NCBI GenBank assembly: GCA_934668345.1
Contig: CAKUNE010000003.1
Coordinates: forward strand, 62,001 to 126,000
From: an uncultured Collinsella sp.
GTDB taxonomy: Bacteria > Actinomycetota > Coriobacteriia > Coriobacteriales > Coriobacteriaceae
Direction: 5' to 3'
DNA: 64,000 nt
Each line of letters begins with the position of its first letter. The stretch's first letter is position 1. Positions 1 to 8,308 of this stretch are shown here, piece after piece. The notes below the pieces were generated by a model. That model was not told the origin of the DNA. It saw nothing but the letters and a program-made list of their open reading frames with translations, and ran no database searches. The translations under genes and the position numbers were made by a program.

Positions 1-111
1 GCCCTTGTCGACGGGGCGGAAGTCGCAGGCGCGCTCGGCAGCCGGCTCCTCGTTATCGGGGGTGCGGGGCGACTTCATATCGGCAACGAAACGACCGTTA
101 ACTAGTGGCAT
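1..111 (-). CDS. nfnB: NADPH-dependent glutamate synthase-like / Nfn large subunit, N-terminal fragment
   Basis: The gene runs off the left edge, so only about 37 N-terminal residues are visible (MPLVNGRFVADMKSPRTP and following). This opening resembles the GltD-like flavoprotein annotated as glutamate synthase small chain, which pairs with an NfnA/SudB-type subunit. Its ATG at 111 lies inside the end of the upstream flavoprotein gene, a 10-base overlap that implies translational coupling. In the known NfnAB family this subunit carries FAD and two 4Fe-4S clusters and bifurcates electrons between NADPH, ferredoxin and NAD. No catalytic part is in the window, so the call rests mainly on the partner gene. 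Confidence 0.6.
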   Translation of the reverse strand, partial: MPLVNGRFVADMKSPRTPDNEEPAAERACDFRPVDKG

Positions 112-941
112 GCGCAGCTCTTTTCCTCATAGGCCTTGAGGGACTCGCCCTCTTCGGAACGGTAAGCGGCCTGGCGGGCACGAAGGTCATCCCAGTCGAC
201 CAGGGTGGCATCGAAGTCGGGGCCGTCGACGCAAGCGAACTTGGTCACGCCGCCCACCTCGACGCGGCAGCAGCCGCACATGCCGGTGCCGTCAACCATG
301 ATGGGGTTGAGCGACGCGGTGATGGGGGTGTCGTACTTCTGGGCGGTGAGGGTCGAGAACTTCATCATCGGAACGGGGCCGACGCAGAAGACCTGGCTCA
401 CGGCCTTGTCCTGCAGCAGGCGCTCCAGCGGAGCGGTGACAACGCCCTGCTCGCCGTAGGAACCGTCGTCGGTGGTGATGTGGATGTGGTCCTCGTCGAG
501 GAGCTCGCGGAACTGGTCCTCCATGAGCAGGAGGTCCTTGGTGCGGGCGCCCATGATGGCGTGCACCTCGTGGCCGGTCTCGACCAGGTGCTTGGCGACC
601 GGGAAGGCAATTGCAAGGCCGACGCCGCCGCCAATGACGGCGCAGGGGCCCTCGGCCATCTCGGTGGGAACGCCCAGCGGGCCCACGACGTCGCGCAGCG
701 ACTCGCCGGCCTCGTAGGTGGACAGCATCTCGGTGGTCTTGCCGATCACCATGAAGATGAACTCGACCCAGCCCTCGTCACCGTTCCAGCCGGCCAGGGT
801 AAACGGGACGCGCTCGCCCGTCTCGTTGGCGCGAACCATGAGGAACTGTCCAGCGTGCGCATGTTTGGCGATCGCAGGCGCCTCGATGCGGAACTTGAAC
901 ACCTTCTCCGAGAACTGCGTCTTCTCCAGGATCTTATACAT
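102..941 (-). CDS. nfnA: Ferredoxin-NAD(P)+ reductase-type FAD/2Fe-2S subunit (NfnA/SudB-like)
   Basis: A 279-residue protein with the PyrK/SudB/NfnA layout. The N-terminal FAD-binding barrel carries RVPFTLA (44-50). A nucleotide-binding fold has GGGVG (104-108). A C-terminal cysteine cluster MCGCC (221-225) plus C237 is the expected 2Fe-2S site. Family knowledge: this is the small subunit of NADH-dependent ferredoxin:NADP oxidoreductase or of sulfide dehydrogenase, a soluble complex. The ATG at 941 has a clear GAGAGGGG ribosome site, and the next gene overlaps its end. Orientation and overlap with a GltD-like partner favour Nfn over dihydroorotate dehydrogenase, since no pyrD is seen. The exact electron partners cannot be told from sequence. 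Confidence 0.85.
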   Translation of the reverse strand: MYKILEKTQFSEKVFKFRIEAPAIAKHAHAGQFLMVRANETGERVPFTLAGWNGDEGWVEFIFMVIGKTTEMLSTYEAGESLRDVVGPLGVPTEMAEGPCAVIGGGVGLAIAFPVAKHLVETGHEVHAIMGARTKDLLLMEDQFRELLDEDHIHITTDDGSYGEQGVVTAPLERLLQDKAVSQVFCVGPVPMMKFSTLTAQKYDTPITASLNPIMVDGTGMCGCCRVEVGGVTKFACVDGPDFDATLVDWDDLRARQAAYRSEEGESLKAYEEKSCACH

Positions 942-1124
942 AGAACCCCTCTCTTGTTAGGGCTGCCGAACCGTGCCTCCACGGAAATGGACGGTAGCCC
1001 GAATAAAACCGTACGCGCACAGGCGTTGTGCAGACATACGGTGCAAATTATACCCTCATGGCAATGCCGTTTACGTGTTTCTTCGGCAGGTGGGAAAACG
1101 GTTTATCCCGTCTGGCCTACCAAA

Positions 1125-1303
1125 AGGGGACAGGTTTATTTTGGTCGGTTTTATCAGGCAAAACGGCAAAGGGGGCCGGTCTCGCGTTGCGATGAGACCG
1201 GCCCCCTTTGGGATGCTGTGTATGTATGGCGGGGCGGCGTCTATTGCGATGCGGCCGCGGTGGCGTTTCCGCAGATAAAACCTGCCAAAATAAACCTGTC
1301 CCT
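1125..1303. repeat. Long inverted repeat with GGGGACAG ends, 3' of pth
   Basis: The left arm 1125-1155 (begins AGGGGACAGGTTTATTTTGG) and right arm 1274-1303 are near-perfect reverse complements over about 30 bases, and a 16-bp hairpin sits between them. The outer end carries GGGGACAG, which also ends palindromes near 44.3, 44.4 and 47.9 kb. The right arm stops 13 bases from the pth stop codon. It looks like a REP/BIME-type intergenic element rather than a gene. Confidence 0.75.
1168..1209 (-). terminator. Strong hairpin, likely terminator of pth
   Basis: A perfect 16-bp stem (1168-1183 with 1194-1209) closes a 10-base loop. On the minus strand it is followed by TTTGCCGTTTT. It may stop the pth transcript before nfnA. 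Confidence 0.65.
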
Positions 1304-1315
1304 AAACGGTAGGTT

Positions 1316-1945
1316 TTAGTGCTTGCCGTTGGCGGAGGCGGCGCCGTTGACGTGGTCGCGGGCATAGACCACGCCGTGCACGATCGCCAGGCCGGCGGCA
1401 TCGGCGGCGCGGGTGCAGGTGTCCTGGAAGTCCTCGGCCTCGCGGGCGCGCAGCTGCTTGAGCACGTAGTCGGCGACGGCCATCTTGCCGGGAGGGTTGC
1501 CGATGCCGGTGCGGATACGGCTAAAGTCGCGACTGCCCATCTTGTCGATGATGGAGCGCAGGCCGTTGTGGCCGGCATGGCCGCCGCCCACCTTGACACG
1601 CACATCGCCGGCGGGAATATCGAGCTCATCGTGAATCACGAGCAGCTCCTCGGCCTTGATCTTGTACTCGCGGCAGAGCTTGGAGATGGGGCCGCCCGAG
1701 GTGTTCATGTACGACTGCGGCTTGACCAGCACAATCTGGCGCTTGCCACCTTCTTCCTCGGGGTCGTTGATATTGATGAGCGCGACCTCGGCACCGGCCT
1801 GGTTTTTCCAGTACGTGACGCCGGCCTGACGGGCCAGCTCGTCGATTGCCTTAAAGCCGGCGTTGTGGCGGGTCTCGGCATATTCCTCGCCCGGGTTGCC
1901 AAGCCCGGCAACCATGCGAATCTTGAGCGGCTGTGCAGCTGCCAT
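1316..1945 (-). CDS. pth: Peptidyl-tRNA hydrolase
   Basis: Releases peptidyl groups from prematurely dropped peptidyl-tRNA in the cytoplasm. The protein shows the Pth signatures near the N-terminus: GLGNPGEEYAETRHNAGF with the conserved Asn and catalytic His, then KPQSYMNTSGG and GGGHAGHNGLRSI. Start chosen at ATG 1945 because GGAAGGA lies just upstream in the correct position; an in-frame ATG seven codons earlier (1966) lacks one. Length (209 residues) is normal with a short C-terminal extension. It follows prs and glmU on the same strand, the familiar glmU-prs-pth cluster, although strong hairpins separate the three genes. Confidence 0.96.
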   Translation of the reverse strand: MAAAQPLKIRMVAGLGNPGEEYAETRHNAGFKAIDELARQAGVTYWKNQAGAEVALININDPEEEGGKRQIVLVKPQSYMNTSGGPISKLCREYKIKAEELLVIHDELDIPAGDVRVKVGGGHAGHNGLRSIIDKMGSRDFSRIRTGIGNPPGKMAVADYVLKQLRAREAEDFQDTCTRAADAAGLAIVHGVVYARDHVNGAASANGKH

Positions 1946-2065
1946 ATTTGTCCTTCCGTTACACATAAAAGTTTAATCAACGACAAAGGCTACCACGCCC
2001 GCCGAAGGCGAGACTTCGTTTCAGCGAAATCCCACCAGACAAAAGCGCAGCCGCGGCAGAGCGAG

Positions 2066-2141
2066 CCGTCGGAACAGAAGAAACCCCCGCGCGACCTTTG
2101 CGAAGCAAGGGGGAGCGCGGGGGTTTCTTCTGTTCCGACGG
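2066..2141 (-). terminator. 27-bp stem terminator downstream of prs
   Basis: Arms 2066-2092 and 2115-2141 are perfect reverse complements of 27 bases with a 22-base loop. Each arm contains a run GAAGAAACCCCC or its complement, so the minus strand reads GGGGGTTTCTTC after the stem core. It lies 30 bases past the prs stop and probably works in both directions. Confidence 0.8.
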
Positions 2142-2170
2142 CGATGCGCCGGGTTGCAAGGACGATGCGA

Positions 2171-3157
2171 TTACAGCGCGAAGTCGCCGCCGACGAGCGT
2201 GGAGACGGGCTCCTCGTGGTAAACGGCGGAGATGGCCTGAGCGAACTCCTCGGCGACCGAGATGGTCTTGATCTTGCCGCCGACCTCGACGGGGATGGCG
2301 TCGGTGACGACGCACTCAACGATGGGGGCATCGTTCAGGCGCTCGATGGCCGGACCGGAGAAGATGCCGTGGGTGGCGCAGACGTAGATGTCGCCGGCGC
2401 CCATAGCCTTGAGCTCCTTGACGTTGGCGCACAGGGTGCCAGCGGTGTCGATCATGTCGTCGTTGATGATGCAGGTCTTGCCCTTGATGTCACCGATGAT
2501 GCCCATGACCTCGGCGGCGTTGTGGCGCGGACGGCCCTTGTGGGCGATGGCCAGGTCGCAGCCGAGCATGTCGGACAGCTTCTTGGCGGCCTTGGCGCGA
2601 CCCACGTCGGGGGAGACGACAACCAGGTTGTCGGTGTCGAAGTGCATGTCGTTGTAGTACTGGCCAAACAGCGGCAGTGCGGACAGGTGGTTAACCGGGA
2701 TATCGAAGAAGCCCTGGATCTGGCCCTGGTGCAGGTCGAGGGTGATGATGCGGTTGACACCGGCGCGCTCGAGCAGGTTGGCGACGAGGCGGGCGGTGAT
2801 GGGCTCGCGCGGGCCGGCCTTGCGGTCCTGGCGGGCATAGCCGTAGTGGGTGATGACGGCGGTGATGGAGCGGGCGGATGCGCGCTTGGCAGCGTCGGTG
2901 GCGATGAGCAGCTCCATGAGCATGTCGTTGACGTTGCCGCCGGCCACGGACTGAATCAGGAAGACGTCGGCGCCGCGGACGGTCTCGTCGTAGCGGGCGT
3001 AAATCTCACCATTGGCGAACTGCTTTAGCGTAAGGCCCGAAAGCTCGACCCCAAGGTACTCAGCAATCTTCTGAGCGAGGGGACGGTTGGAGGAACCGGA
3101 ATACACGCGGATGGACTTGCGCATATTCTCCGACTTCTCGGGATCATTAATCGGCAT
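2171..3157 (-). CDS. prs: Ribose-phosphate pyrophosphokinase (PRPP synthase)
   Basis: Makes PRPP from ribose 5-phosphate and ATP for purine, pyrimidine, NAD, His and Trp synthesis. The 328-residue protein contains the PRPP synthase signature around LDLHQGQIQGFF, the flexible-loop region YARQDRKAGPREPI, and the PRPP-binding loop NDDMIDTAGTLC. N-terminal RVYSGSSNRPLAQKIA is typical. ATG 3157 is preceded by AAGGAGAAGG. About 10 residues precede the usual start; an internal Met (MRKSIRV) could also be used. Class I enzymes of this type are Mg- and phosphate-dependent. Confidence 0.97.
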   Translation of the reverse strand: MPINDPEKSENMRKSIRVYSGSSNRPLAQKIAEYLGVELSGLTLKQFANGEIYARYDETVRGADVFLIQSVAGGNVNDMLMELLIATDAAKRASARSITAVITHYGYARQDRKAGPREPITARLVANLLERAGVNRIITLDLHQGQIQGFFDIPVNHLSALPLFGQYYNDMHFDTDNLVVVSPDVGRAKAAKKLSDMLGCDLAIAHKGRPRHNAAEVMGIIGDIKGKTCIINDDMIDTAGTLCANVKELKAMGAGDIYVCATHGIFSGPAIERLNDAPIVECVVTDAIPVEVGGKIKTISVAEEFAQAISAVYHEEPVSTLVGGDFAL

Positions 3158-3299
3158 TACCCTTCTCCTTTAAATCGAATGCCATATAGATGCCTTGTTG
3201 CATTGTAACCGCGCGGTGGGGTTTATCGAGTCTTGATAACGTCTTTACCGTCAACGGACACGAACCGACCACTCATCCGGCCGCGCAGGTCAGCATAGA

Positions 3300-3333
3300 A
3301 AAAGGAGCCGTCCCCATGGGAACAGCTCCTTTT
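3300..3333 (-). terminator. Intrinsic terminator of glmU
   Basis: AAAAGGAGC (3300-3308) pairs with GCTCCTTTT (3325-3333). On the minus strand the stem ends in a run of T. It sits 16 bases past the glmU stop. Confidence 0.85.
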
Positions 3334-3348
3334 GTGCTTGGTAAAACG

Positions 3349-4761
3349 TTATACCTCGTCGTCCTCGTGCAGACGGCGGCGATAATCGGCGGCCCAACCC
3401 TCAATATTTACCTGACGGGCGCGACCCAGGCCAAGGGCGTCGGCCGGAACCGGCTCGGTGATGACGGAGCCGGCAGCCACGAGCGCGCCGTCGCCGATCT
3501 GGGCGGGCGCGACCATCATCGTGTCGGAGCCGATGAAGGCGTCGTTGCCGATGACGGTCTTGTGCTTGTGCACGCCGTCGTAGTTGCAGGTGATGGAGCC
3601 CGCGCCCACGTTGACGCCGGAGCCCATGGTGGTGTCGCCGATGTAGGACAGGTGCGGCACCTTGGAGCCCTCACCGATCGTGGACTTCTTGATCTCCACG
3701 TGCGTGCCGGCCTTGGAGCCGTCGAGCATATGGGTACCTGGGCGCAGGTAGGCGCGCGGGCCGCAGTCAACGCCGTTCTCGATGACGGCCTCGATGGCGA
3801 TGGTCTCATCGATGGTGCTGCCGCTGCCGACGGTGGTGTCGGTGAGGCGGCTGTTGGGACCGAGCTGGCACTCCTCGCCCACGGTGACGTGGCCGATCAG
3901 GTGCGTCTGCGGCCACACAATAGTGTCGCGGCCGATGGTGGCGTCGGGGCCAATCCAAGCCTGCGTGGGGTCGATGAAGGTGACGCCCTCGGCCATCCAA
4001 TGCTCGTTGATGCGGTCGCGCGCGATGGCGGTGAGCTGCGCGAGCTGGATGCGGCTGTTGACACCCAGGCCGTCGCGGTAGTCGTTGCAGTGGAAGATGG
4101 AGACCGCCTGGCCGTGGCCTTTGAGGATCTCGAGCATGTCGGGCAGGTAGTACTCGGACTGCGCGTTGTCGTTGCCGATCTCGTTAATGTGGGCAGCGAG
4201 CTGTGCGCCGTCGAAGGCGTAGCAGCCGGCGTTGCACTCCAGCAGCGTGGCTGCCTGCTCGGGCGTGCAGTCCTTCTGCTCGATGATGCGCTCGATCTGG
4301 CCGTCGGCGCCCAGCTTGATACGGCCGTAGCCAAAGGGGTCGGGCGGGGTCATGGTCATGACGGTGCAGGCGAGCTCGCCGGTGGCGACGGTCTGTGCGA
4401 ACTTGGCGACGGTGTCGGCGGTGATGAGCGGCAGATCGCCGTTGAGCACGACGACCGGGCCCTCAGCGATGCCGCAGGCCTCGAGCGCGACCTTTACGGC
4501 GTGGCCGGTGCCCAGGCGCTCGGTCTGCTCGACGCACTCGACCTTGGTGGCGCTGTTGGCGTAGGCGCCGTCGATGAGGGCGCGCATCTCGTCGGCGTGG
4601 CTGCCGATGACGACCACGACGCGGCTGCAGCCGGCCTTGATGGTGGCGTCGACGATCCACTGGACCATGGGCTTGCCCAGGATCTTGTGCGAAACCTTGC
4701 AGTGGTTCGACTTCATGCGGGTGCCCTCGCCGGCGGCGAGGATAATTGCGGTTGCGTCCAT
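3349..4761 (-). CDS. glmU: Bifunctional GlcNAc-1-P uridyltransferase / GlcN-1-P acetyltransferase
   Basis: Produces UDP-GlcNAc for peptidoglycan. The N-terminal pyrophosphorylase domain has LAAGEGTRMK (residues 8-17) and, later, NGDLPLIT. The C-terminal half is a left-handed beta-helix of hexapeptide repeats ending near GLGRARQVNIEGWA. Start set at ATG 4761, where AGGAG lies 7 bases upstream and the protein begins directly with the nucleotide-binding strand; the frame is open for 70 codons further but without a better start. Length 470 residues, slightly above the usual 456. Divergent from the ECF transporter genes. Confidence 0.96.
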   Translation of the reverse strand: MDATAIILAAGEGTRMKSNHCKVSHKILGKPMVQWIVDATIKAGCSRVVVVIGSHADEMRALIDGAYANSATKVECVEQTERLGTGHAVKVALEACGIAEGPVVVLNGDLPLITADTVAKFAQTVATGELACTVMTMTPPDPFGYGRIKLGADGQIERIIEQKDCTPEQAATLLECNAGCYAFDGAQLAAHINEIGNDNAQSEYYLPDMLEILKGHGQAVSIFHCNDYRDGLGVNSRIQLAQLTAIARDRINEHWMAEGVTFIDPTQAWIGPDATIGRDTIVWPQTHLIGHVTVGEECQLGPNSRLTDTTVGSGSTIDETIAIEAVIENGVDCGPRAYLRPGTHMLDGSKAGTHVEIKKSTIGEGSKVPHLSYIGDTTMGSGVNVGAGSITCNYDGVHKHKTVIGNDAFIGSDTMMVAPAQIGDGALVAAGSVITEPVPADALGLGRARQVNIEGWAADYRRRLHEDDEV

Positions 4762-4954
4762 GTGATCTCCTGTTACGTTATAGAGACGTGTGTTTGGAAA
4801 CGATACACGGCGCAATATGATACCGCAGGCATATGACGAGCGCGTAACGATTGGTTTGCGGCGGTTAAGGCTTGCGCCGCCGGCGTGGCGTTTGCACTGC
4901 TTGCGTGCGGCGTTGGCGGTGCTGCGGAGCTGTTGTTTGAGCGAGGGGACGGGG

Positions 4955-5848
4955 GTGCCCGTGGACAACATACGAGAGGAGTTTGGCGGCGAGCCCGTCG
5001 CGGCATTATCGATGTCGCATCCGGCGGTGCCGGCGCTCTATATAGTGTTGACGCTGGGACTTACCATGTTCTCGATGCAGCCGGTGTTGATTGCGCTGTC
5101 GCTCGCGGGCGGGCTGGCGTACGGGTTTGCGACGCGCGGGGCCGCCCGCACGCTGGGTGCGCTTCGCTGGCAGCTGCCGGTGATTTTGATCATTGCGCTG
5201 GTCAACCCGCTGTTTAGCGCCTCGGGCTCGACGGAGCTGTTCCGCATTGGCATGCGCGCGGTGTATTTGGAAAGCATGGTGTACGGCCTGTGCATGGGTG
5301 GGCTGTTTGTGGCGAGCGTGCTGTGGTTTGAGGCCGCGGTGTCGATGCTCGAATACGACAAGGTGCTCGCGCTGCTGGGTAATGCCGCACCGGTGATTGC
5401 GCTCATGATCTCGATGTGCATGAGGCTTATCCCGCAGTTTTTGCGCTGCGGTCGTACGGTGCTGGCGGTGCAGGATGCGATTGATGTGCCGGGCCGCGCG
5501 CCGGCCGACCCCGTACGCTCGCGCCTGCGGGCGTCGAGCGTGTTGATGGGCTGGGGCATGGAAGATTCGCTGGAGCGCGCGGACGCGATGCGCTCGCGCG
5601 GGTGGGGTGCCGCGACGCGTCGTACGACGTATGCGCGGTATCGACTGGGGCGCAGCGACGTTGCCGCGCTGGTTGGGCTTGCGTTGTTTGGCGTGGCCAC
5701 GGCGGCGGTGGCGTGGATCGCGACGACGCAGTATTCGTTTTACCCGCAGCTCTCGGTGCCAGCGCCGTGGCCGGGCTATGTTGTATACGCTGTCTGGATG
5801 GCGCTGCCTTGCGTGCTGCGCGCGATTGACGAGAAGAGGTTTGGCTGA
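4955..5848 (+). CDS. ecfT: ECF transporter transmembrane protein EcfT
   Basis: Membrane scaffold that couples ECF ATPases to a substrate-binding S component. Several hydrophobic segments lie between residues about 25 and 280, and the cytosolic coupling helix carries the family Ala-Arg-Gly box (ERADAMRSRGWG). The start is uncertain: GTG 4955 follows GAGGGGACG, GTG 4961 is an alternative, and the frame is open upstream to 4790 with an unlikely basic leader. The next gene begins in its stop codon. No S component is adjacent; one occurs at 13.0 kb. That suggests a group II (shared-module) system, but this is inference. Confidence 0.85.
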   Translation: MPVDNIREEFGGEPVAALSMSHPAVPALYIVLTLGLTMFSMQPVLIALSLAGGLAYGFATRGAARTLGALRWQLPVILIIALVNPLFSASGSTELFRIGMRAVYLESMVYGLCMGGLFVASVLWFEAAVSMLEYDKVLALLGNAAPVIALMISMCMRLIPQFLRCGRTVLAVQDAIDVPGRAPADPVRSRLRASSVLMGWGMEDSLERADAMRSRGWGAATRRTTYARYRLGRSDVAALVGLALFGVATAAVAWIATTQYSFYPQLSVPAPWPGYVVYAVWMALPCVLRAIDEKRFG

Positions 5849-7299
5849 TGGCTCGGTTGGATAGGGGCTCGGTGTCGGGTGCGGCGTGCGATTCGGATGT
5901 GCCGGCGATTGAGGTGCGAGGCCTGAGTTTTGCCTATCCCGGTGCTGCTGCGCCGGTGCTCGAGGACCTTGACTGGGCCGTTCCTCAAGGTGCATTTGCG
6001 CTGCTTGTTGGCGGTACCGGGTCGGGTAAGTCGACGCTGCTCTCGTTGCTCAAGCCCGAGATCGCCCCGGCGGGCGAGCTCGCCGGCGAGCTGCGCGTGC
6101 TGGGCGAGAACGTTGCCGACATGGACGTGCGCGCGTCTGCGGAGCGCGTGGGCTACGTGTTTCAGGACCCCGAGAACCAGATCGTGTGCGAGACCGTGTG
6201 GCACGAGATGGCGTTTGGGCTGGAAAACTTGGGTATGTCTCGCGACGAGATGCGCCGCCGTGTTGCCGAGACTAGCTATTTCTTTGGGTTGGAGGACTGG
6301 CTCCACCGCGATACCGATACGCTTTCGGGCGGTCGCAAACAGCTGTTGTCGCTGGCGGCCGTTCTGGCGCTGCGTCCGCGCGTCCTGCTGCTCGACGAGC
6401 CCACGTCTCAGCTCGATCCTGTTGCCGAGAAGAATTTTCTACATGCGCTGTTTCGCGTGAACCGCGAGTTGGGCTGCACGGTCGTCGTGGCAACGCACCA
6501 GCCGCGCCCGATGCTCGAATATGCGACGTGCGCGTACCGGATCGAGGCCGGCCGCGTTCGCGAAGTGGCTGACCTCGCAAGTTTGGGTGGCCGCGAGGAG
6601 CTTTTGGCTTCGGGCGCTTGCCGGCCTGCGCAGGGGGAGGCGCCGGGCGCGGAGGCCATCCGCGAGGGCTGGTTTCGCTACGACCGCGCGTCCGGTTGGG
6701 TGCTGCGCGGGCTCGACGTGACGTTTTCGGCCGGCGCGGTACACGCGATTGTGGGCGGAAACGGCTGCGGTAAGTCGACGATGCTCTCGGTGCTGGCCAA
6801 GACGGCCAAACTGCAGCGCGGTCGCATGATGCGTGGGGCGGCTTCGGCGGCATTGCTGCCGCAAAACCCCAAGGCATTGCTGGTTGCCGAGACGGTGCGC
6901 GATGAGCTGATGGAATGGGCTTCGACCTGCGGATATGACGAGGTCGCGGCGCAGGAGCAGGCGGCGCGCTTGGGGTTGGCGGGCTTGGAGGCGCGTCATC
7001 CGCACGACCTTTCGGGCGGCCAGCGCCAGTTGCTTGCGTTGGCAAAGCTGCTGCTGATCGGCCCCGAACTGCTGCTGCTCGACGAGCCCACCAAGGGCTT
7101 GGACCTGGCCAGCCGCCGCATCATCGCCCACGCCCTGCGCGACCACGCGAAGGCCGGCGGCACCGTCATCATGGCCACGCACGATCTGGACTTTGCCGAG
7201 CAGGTGGCCGACGACGTCGCCATGATGTTCGACGGCGAGATTGCCTGCATGGAGCCCCCAGCTGACTTCTTTGCCGACAACGTGTTCTATAGGGCGTAA
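5848..7299 (+). CDS. Fused double ATPase of ECF transporter (EcfA-EcfA')
   Basis: A 483-residue protein with two complete ABC ATPase domains in tandem. Domain 1 has Walker A GGTGSGKSTLL, signature LSGGRKQLL, Walker B LLLDEPTSQLDP and switch ATHQP. Domain 2 has GGNGCGKSTML, LSGGQRQLLAL, LLLLDEPTKGLD and ATHD. In many genomes these are two genes (ecfA1, ecfA2); here one polypeptide supplies both. The ATG overlaps the ecfT stop by one base, so the two are co-translated. It powers vitamin or metal uptake with EcfT and an S protein; substrate unknown. Confidence 0.92.
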   Translation: MARLDRGSVSGAACDSDVPAIEVRGLSFAYPGAAAPVLEDLDWAVPQGAFALLVGGTGSGKSTLLSLLKPEIAPAGELAGELRVLGENVADMDVRASAERVGYVFQDPENQIVCETVWHEMAFGLENLGMSRDEMRRRVAETSYFFGLEDWLHRDTDTLSGGRKQLLSLAAVLALRPRVLLLDEPTSQLDPVAEKNFLHALFRVNRELGCTVVVATHQPRPMLEYATCAYRIEAGRVREVADLASLGGREELLASGACRPAQGEAPGAEAIREGWFRYDRASGWVLRGLDVTFSAGAVHAIVGGNGCGKSTMLSVLAKTAKLQRGRMMRGAASAALLPQNPKALLVAETVRDELMEWASTCGYDEVAAQEQAARLGLAGLEARHPHDLSGGQRQLLALAKLLLIGPELLLLDEPTKGLDLASRRIIAHALRDHAKAGGTVIMATHDLDFAEQVADDVAMMFDGEIACMEPPADFFADNVFYRA

Positions 7300-7325
7300 G
7301 CGCATCGAAGTCGCCGCGCTTGGGC

Positions 7326-8108
7326 TTACTGCTTGAGCGCCGTGTACTGCTGAAGCAGCGCCATGAGCCCAACGCGACTGTTGACCTGCGTCTTTCGAAA
7401 GATATTCTCCAGGTGCTTTTTAACGGTGCCGGTGCTGATGCAGAGCTCTTCGGCAATGGCCGCGTTGTCCATGCCCGATAGCACGCAGCGGCATACGTCG
7501 ATTTCGCGCGCCGAGACATCGTAGTCGTGGGCGAACACTACCTCGGATGAGCTGCGGTCGGCCCGGACGCGCCATTTGGATAGGCGATTGGTAAGGTGGG
7601 GCTCGATCAGCTCCAGAATCTGGACTTCGCGGTCGGTGAAGTCGCCTTCCTCTTTTTTACGATTGAGGTTGAGCGACCCCAAAAAGCCCTCATCGTTAAA
7701 GAAGCTCACGTTGACGACATGACGGCCGCCAAGGTAATCCTTCATATAGCTACTCTCGATATCACCGGGGCTGAGCTGGTCGGATTCGCGCAGTACCGTC
7801 GAGCGCGTGAGGTTGCGATGCGCGACGATCATATCCTGTTGCCAGTACTCTTCGGTGTAGCGCTCGAGCATCCCGGCGGGGACGTCGATGCCGAGCGGAT
7901 CGAGAAAGACGCGCGTCTTCCATTCCTGCGGGGTGGAAACGAGGTCTTTGGAAAGATCGCTCAGGAAAAACGCCGCCGACTCGTAGGGGATAAGAAAACG
8001 CAACTTCTTGAGGACGGTCGACCGGAATTCCCGGTCGTTGTCGATGGAATTAATCGAAAGCACAAGATCGTTTAAGCAGAGCCATTCGGAATCGGACAGA
8101 AAGCTCAA
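7326..8108 (-). CDS. LuxR-family transcriptional regulator
   Basis: A 260-residue protein. The last 60 residues form a LuxR/GerE helix-turn-helix (VSAREIDVCRCVLSGM, then IAEELCISTGTVKKHLENIF). The N-terminal 190 residues look like a GAF-like sensor region with no receiver aspartate and no membrane segment. Translation likely begins at TTG 8108, because GGAGG lies 5 bases upstream and no ATG fits. It is divergent from the MFS-amidohydrolase operon and converges on the ECF ATPase gene with only 26 bases between, so the divergent operon is the probable target. Ligand unknown. Confidence 0.85.
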   Translation of the reverse strand: MSFLSDSEWLCLNDLVLSINSIDNDREFRSTVLKKLRFLIPYESAAFFLSDLSKDLVSTPQEWKTRVFLDPLGIDVPAGMLERYTEEYWQQDMIVAHRNLTRSTVLRESDQLSPGDIESSYMKDYLGGRHVVNVSFFNDEGFLGSLNLNRKKEEGDFTDREVQILELIEPHLTNRLSKWRVRADRSSSEVVFAHDYDVSAREIDVCRCVLSGMDNAAIAEELCISTGTVKKHLENIFRKTQVNSRVGLMALLQQYTALKQ

Positions 8109-8162
8109 GATGACCTCCGATGAGATTGCGTAGGGTTTAAGCTGGCGTTTTAGCTATTTAGC

Positions 8163-8175
8163 GTAGTGATACTAC
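8163..8175. promoter_or_regulatory. Candidate operator in the luxR/MFS divergent region
   Basis: GTAGT-GAT-ACTAC is a perfect 5-bp dyad with a 3-base centre between the divergent regulator and transporter genes. LuxR-type proteins bind such short dyads. Only one copy is present, so this is tentative. Confidence 0.3.
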
Positions 8176-8308
8176 TCCTTTTTTCGCATGATGATAAGCC
8201 GGATGCCGAATGGTTTCGGTGAGGGGTCAATCGCAAAATGTGGGCACCGAAGAGCCAGGGCCCGGCTCTCCAAGCTGTCTGAATACTCGACTAACCAAAG
8301 GAGTCATC

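Larger units (their letters stand above)
942..1315. other. Intergenic region holding a large inverted repeat
   Basis: This 374-base gap between pth and nfnA has no convincing gene. Its first third should hold the nfnA promoter. The rest is taken by a nested inverted repeat and a strong central hairpin, listed separately. Confidence 0.6.

Noticed and set aside
105..1319. A 404-codon plus-strand frame at the left end
   Set aside because: It runs against nfnA and through the inverted repeat region, with no family resemblance.
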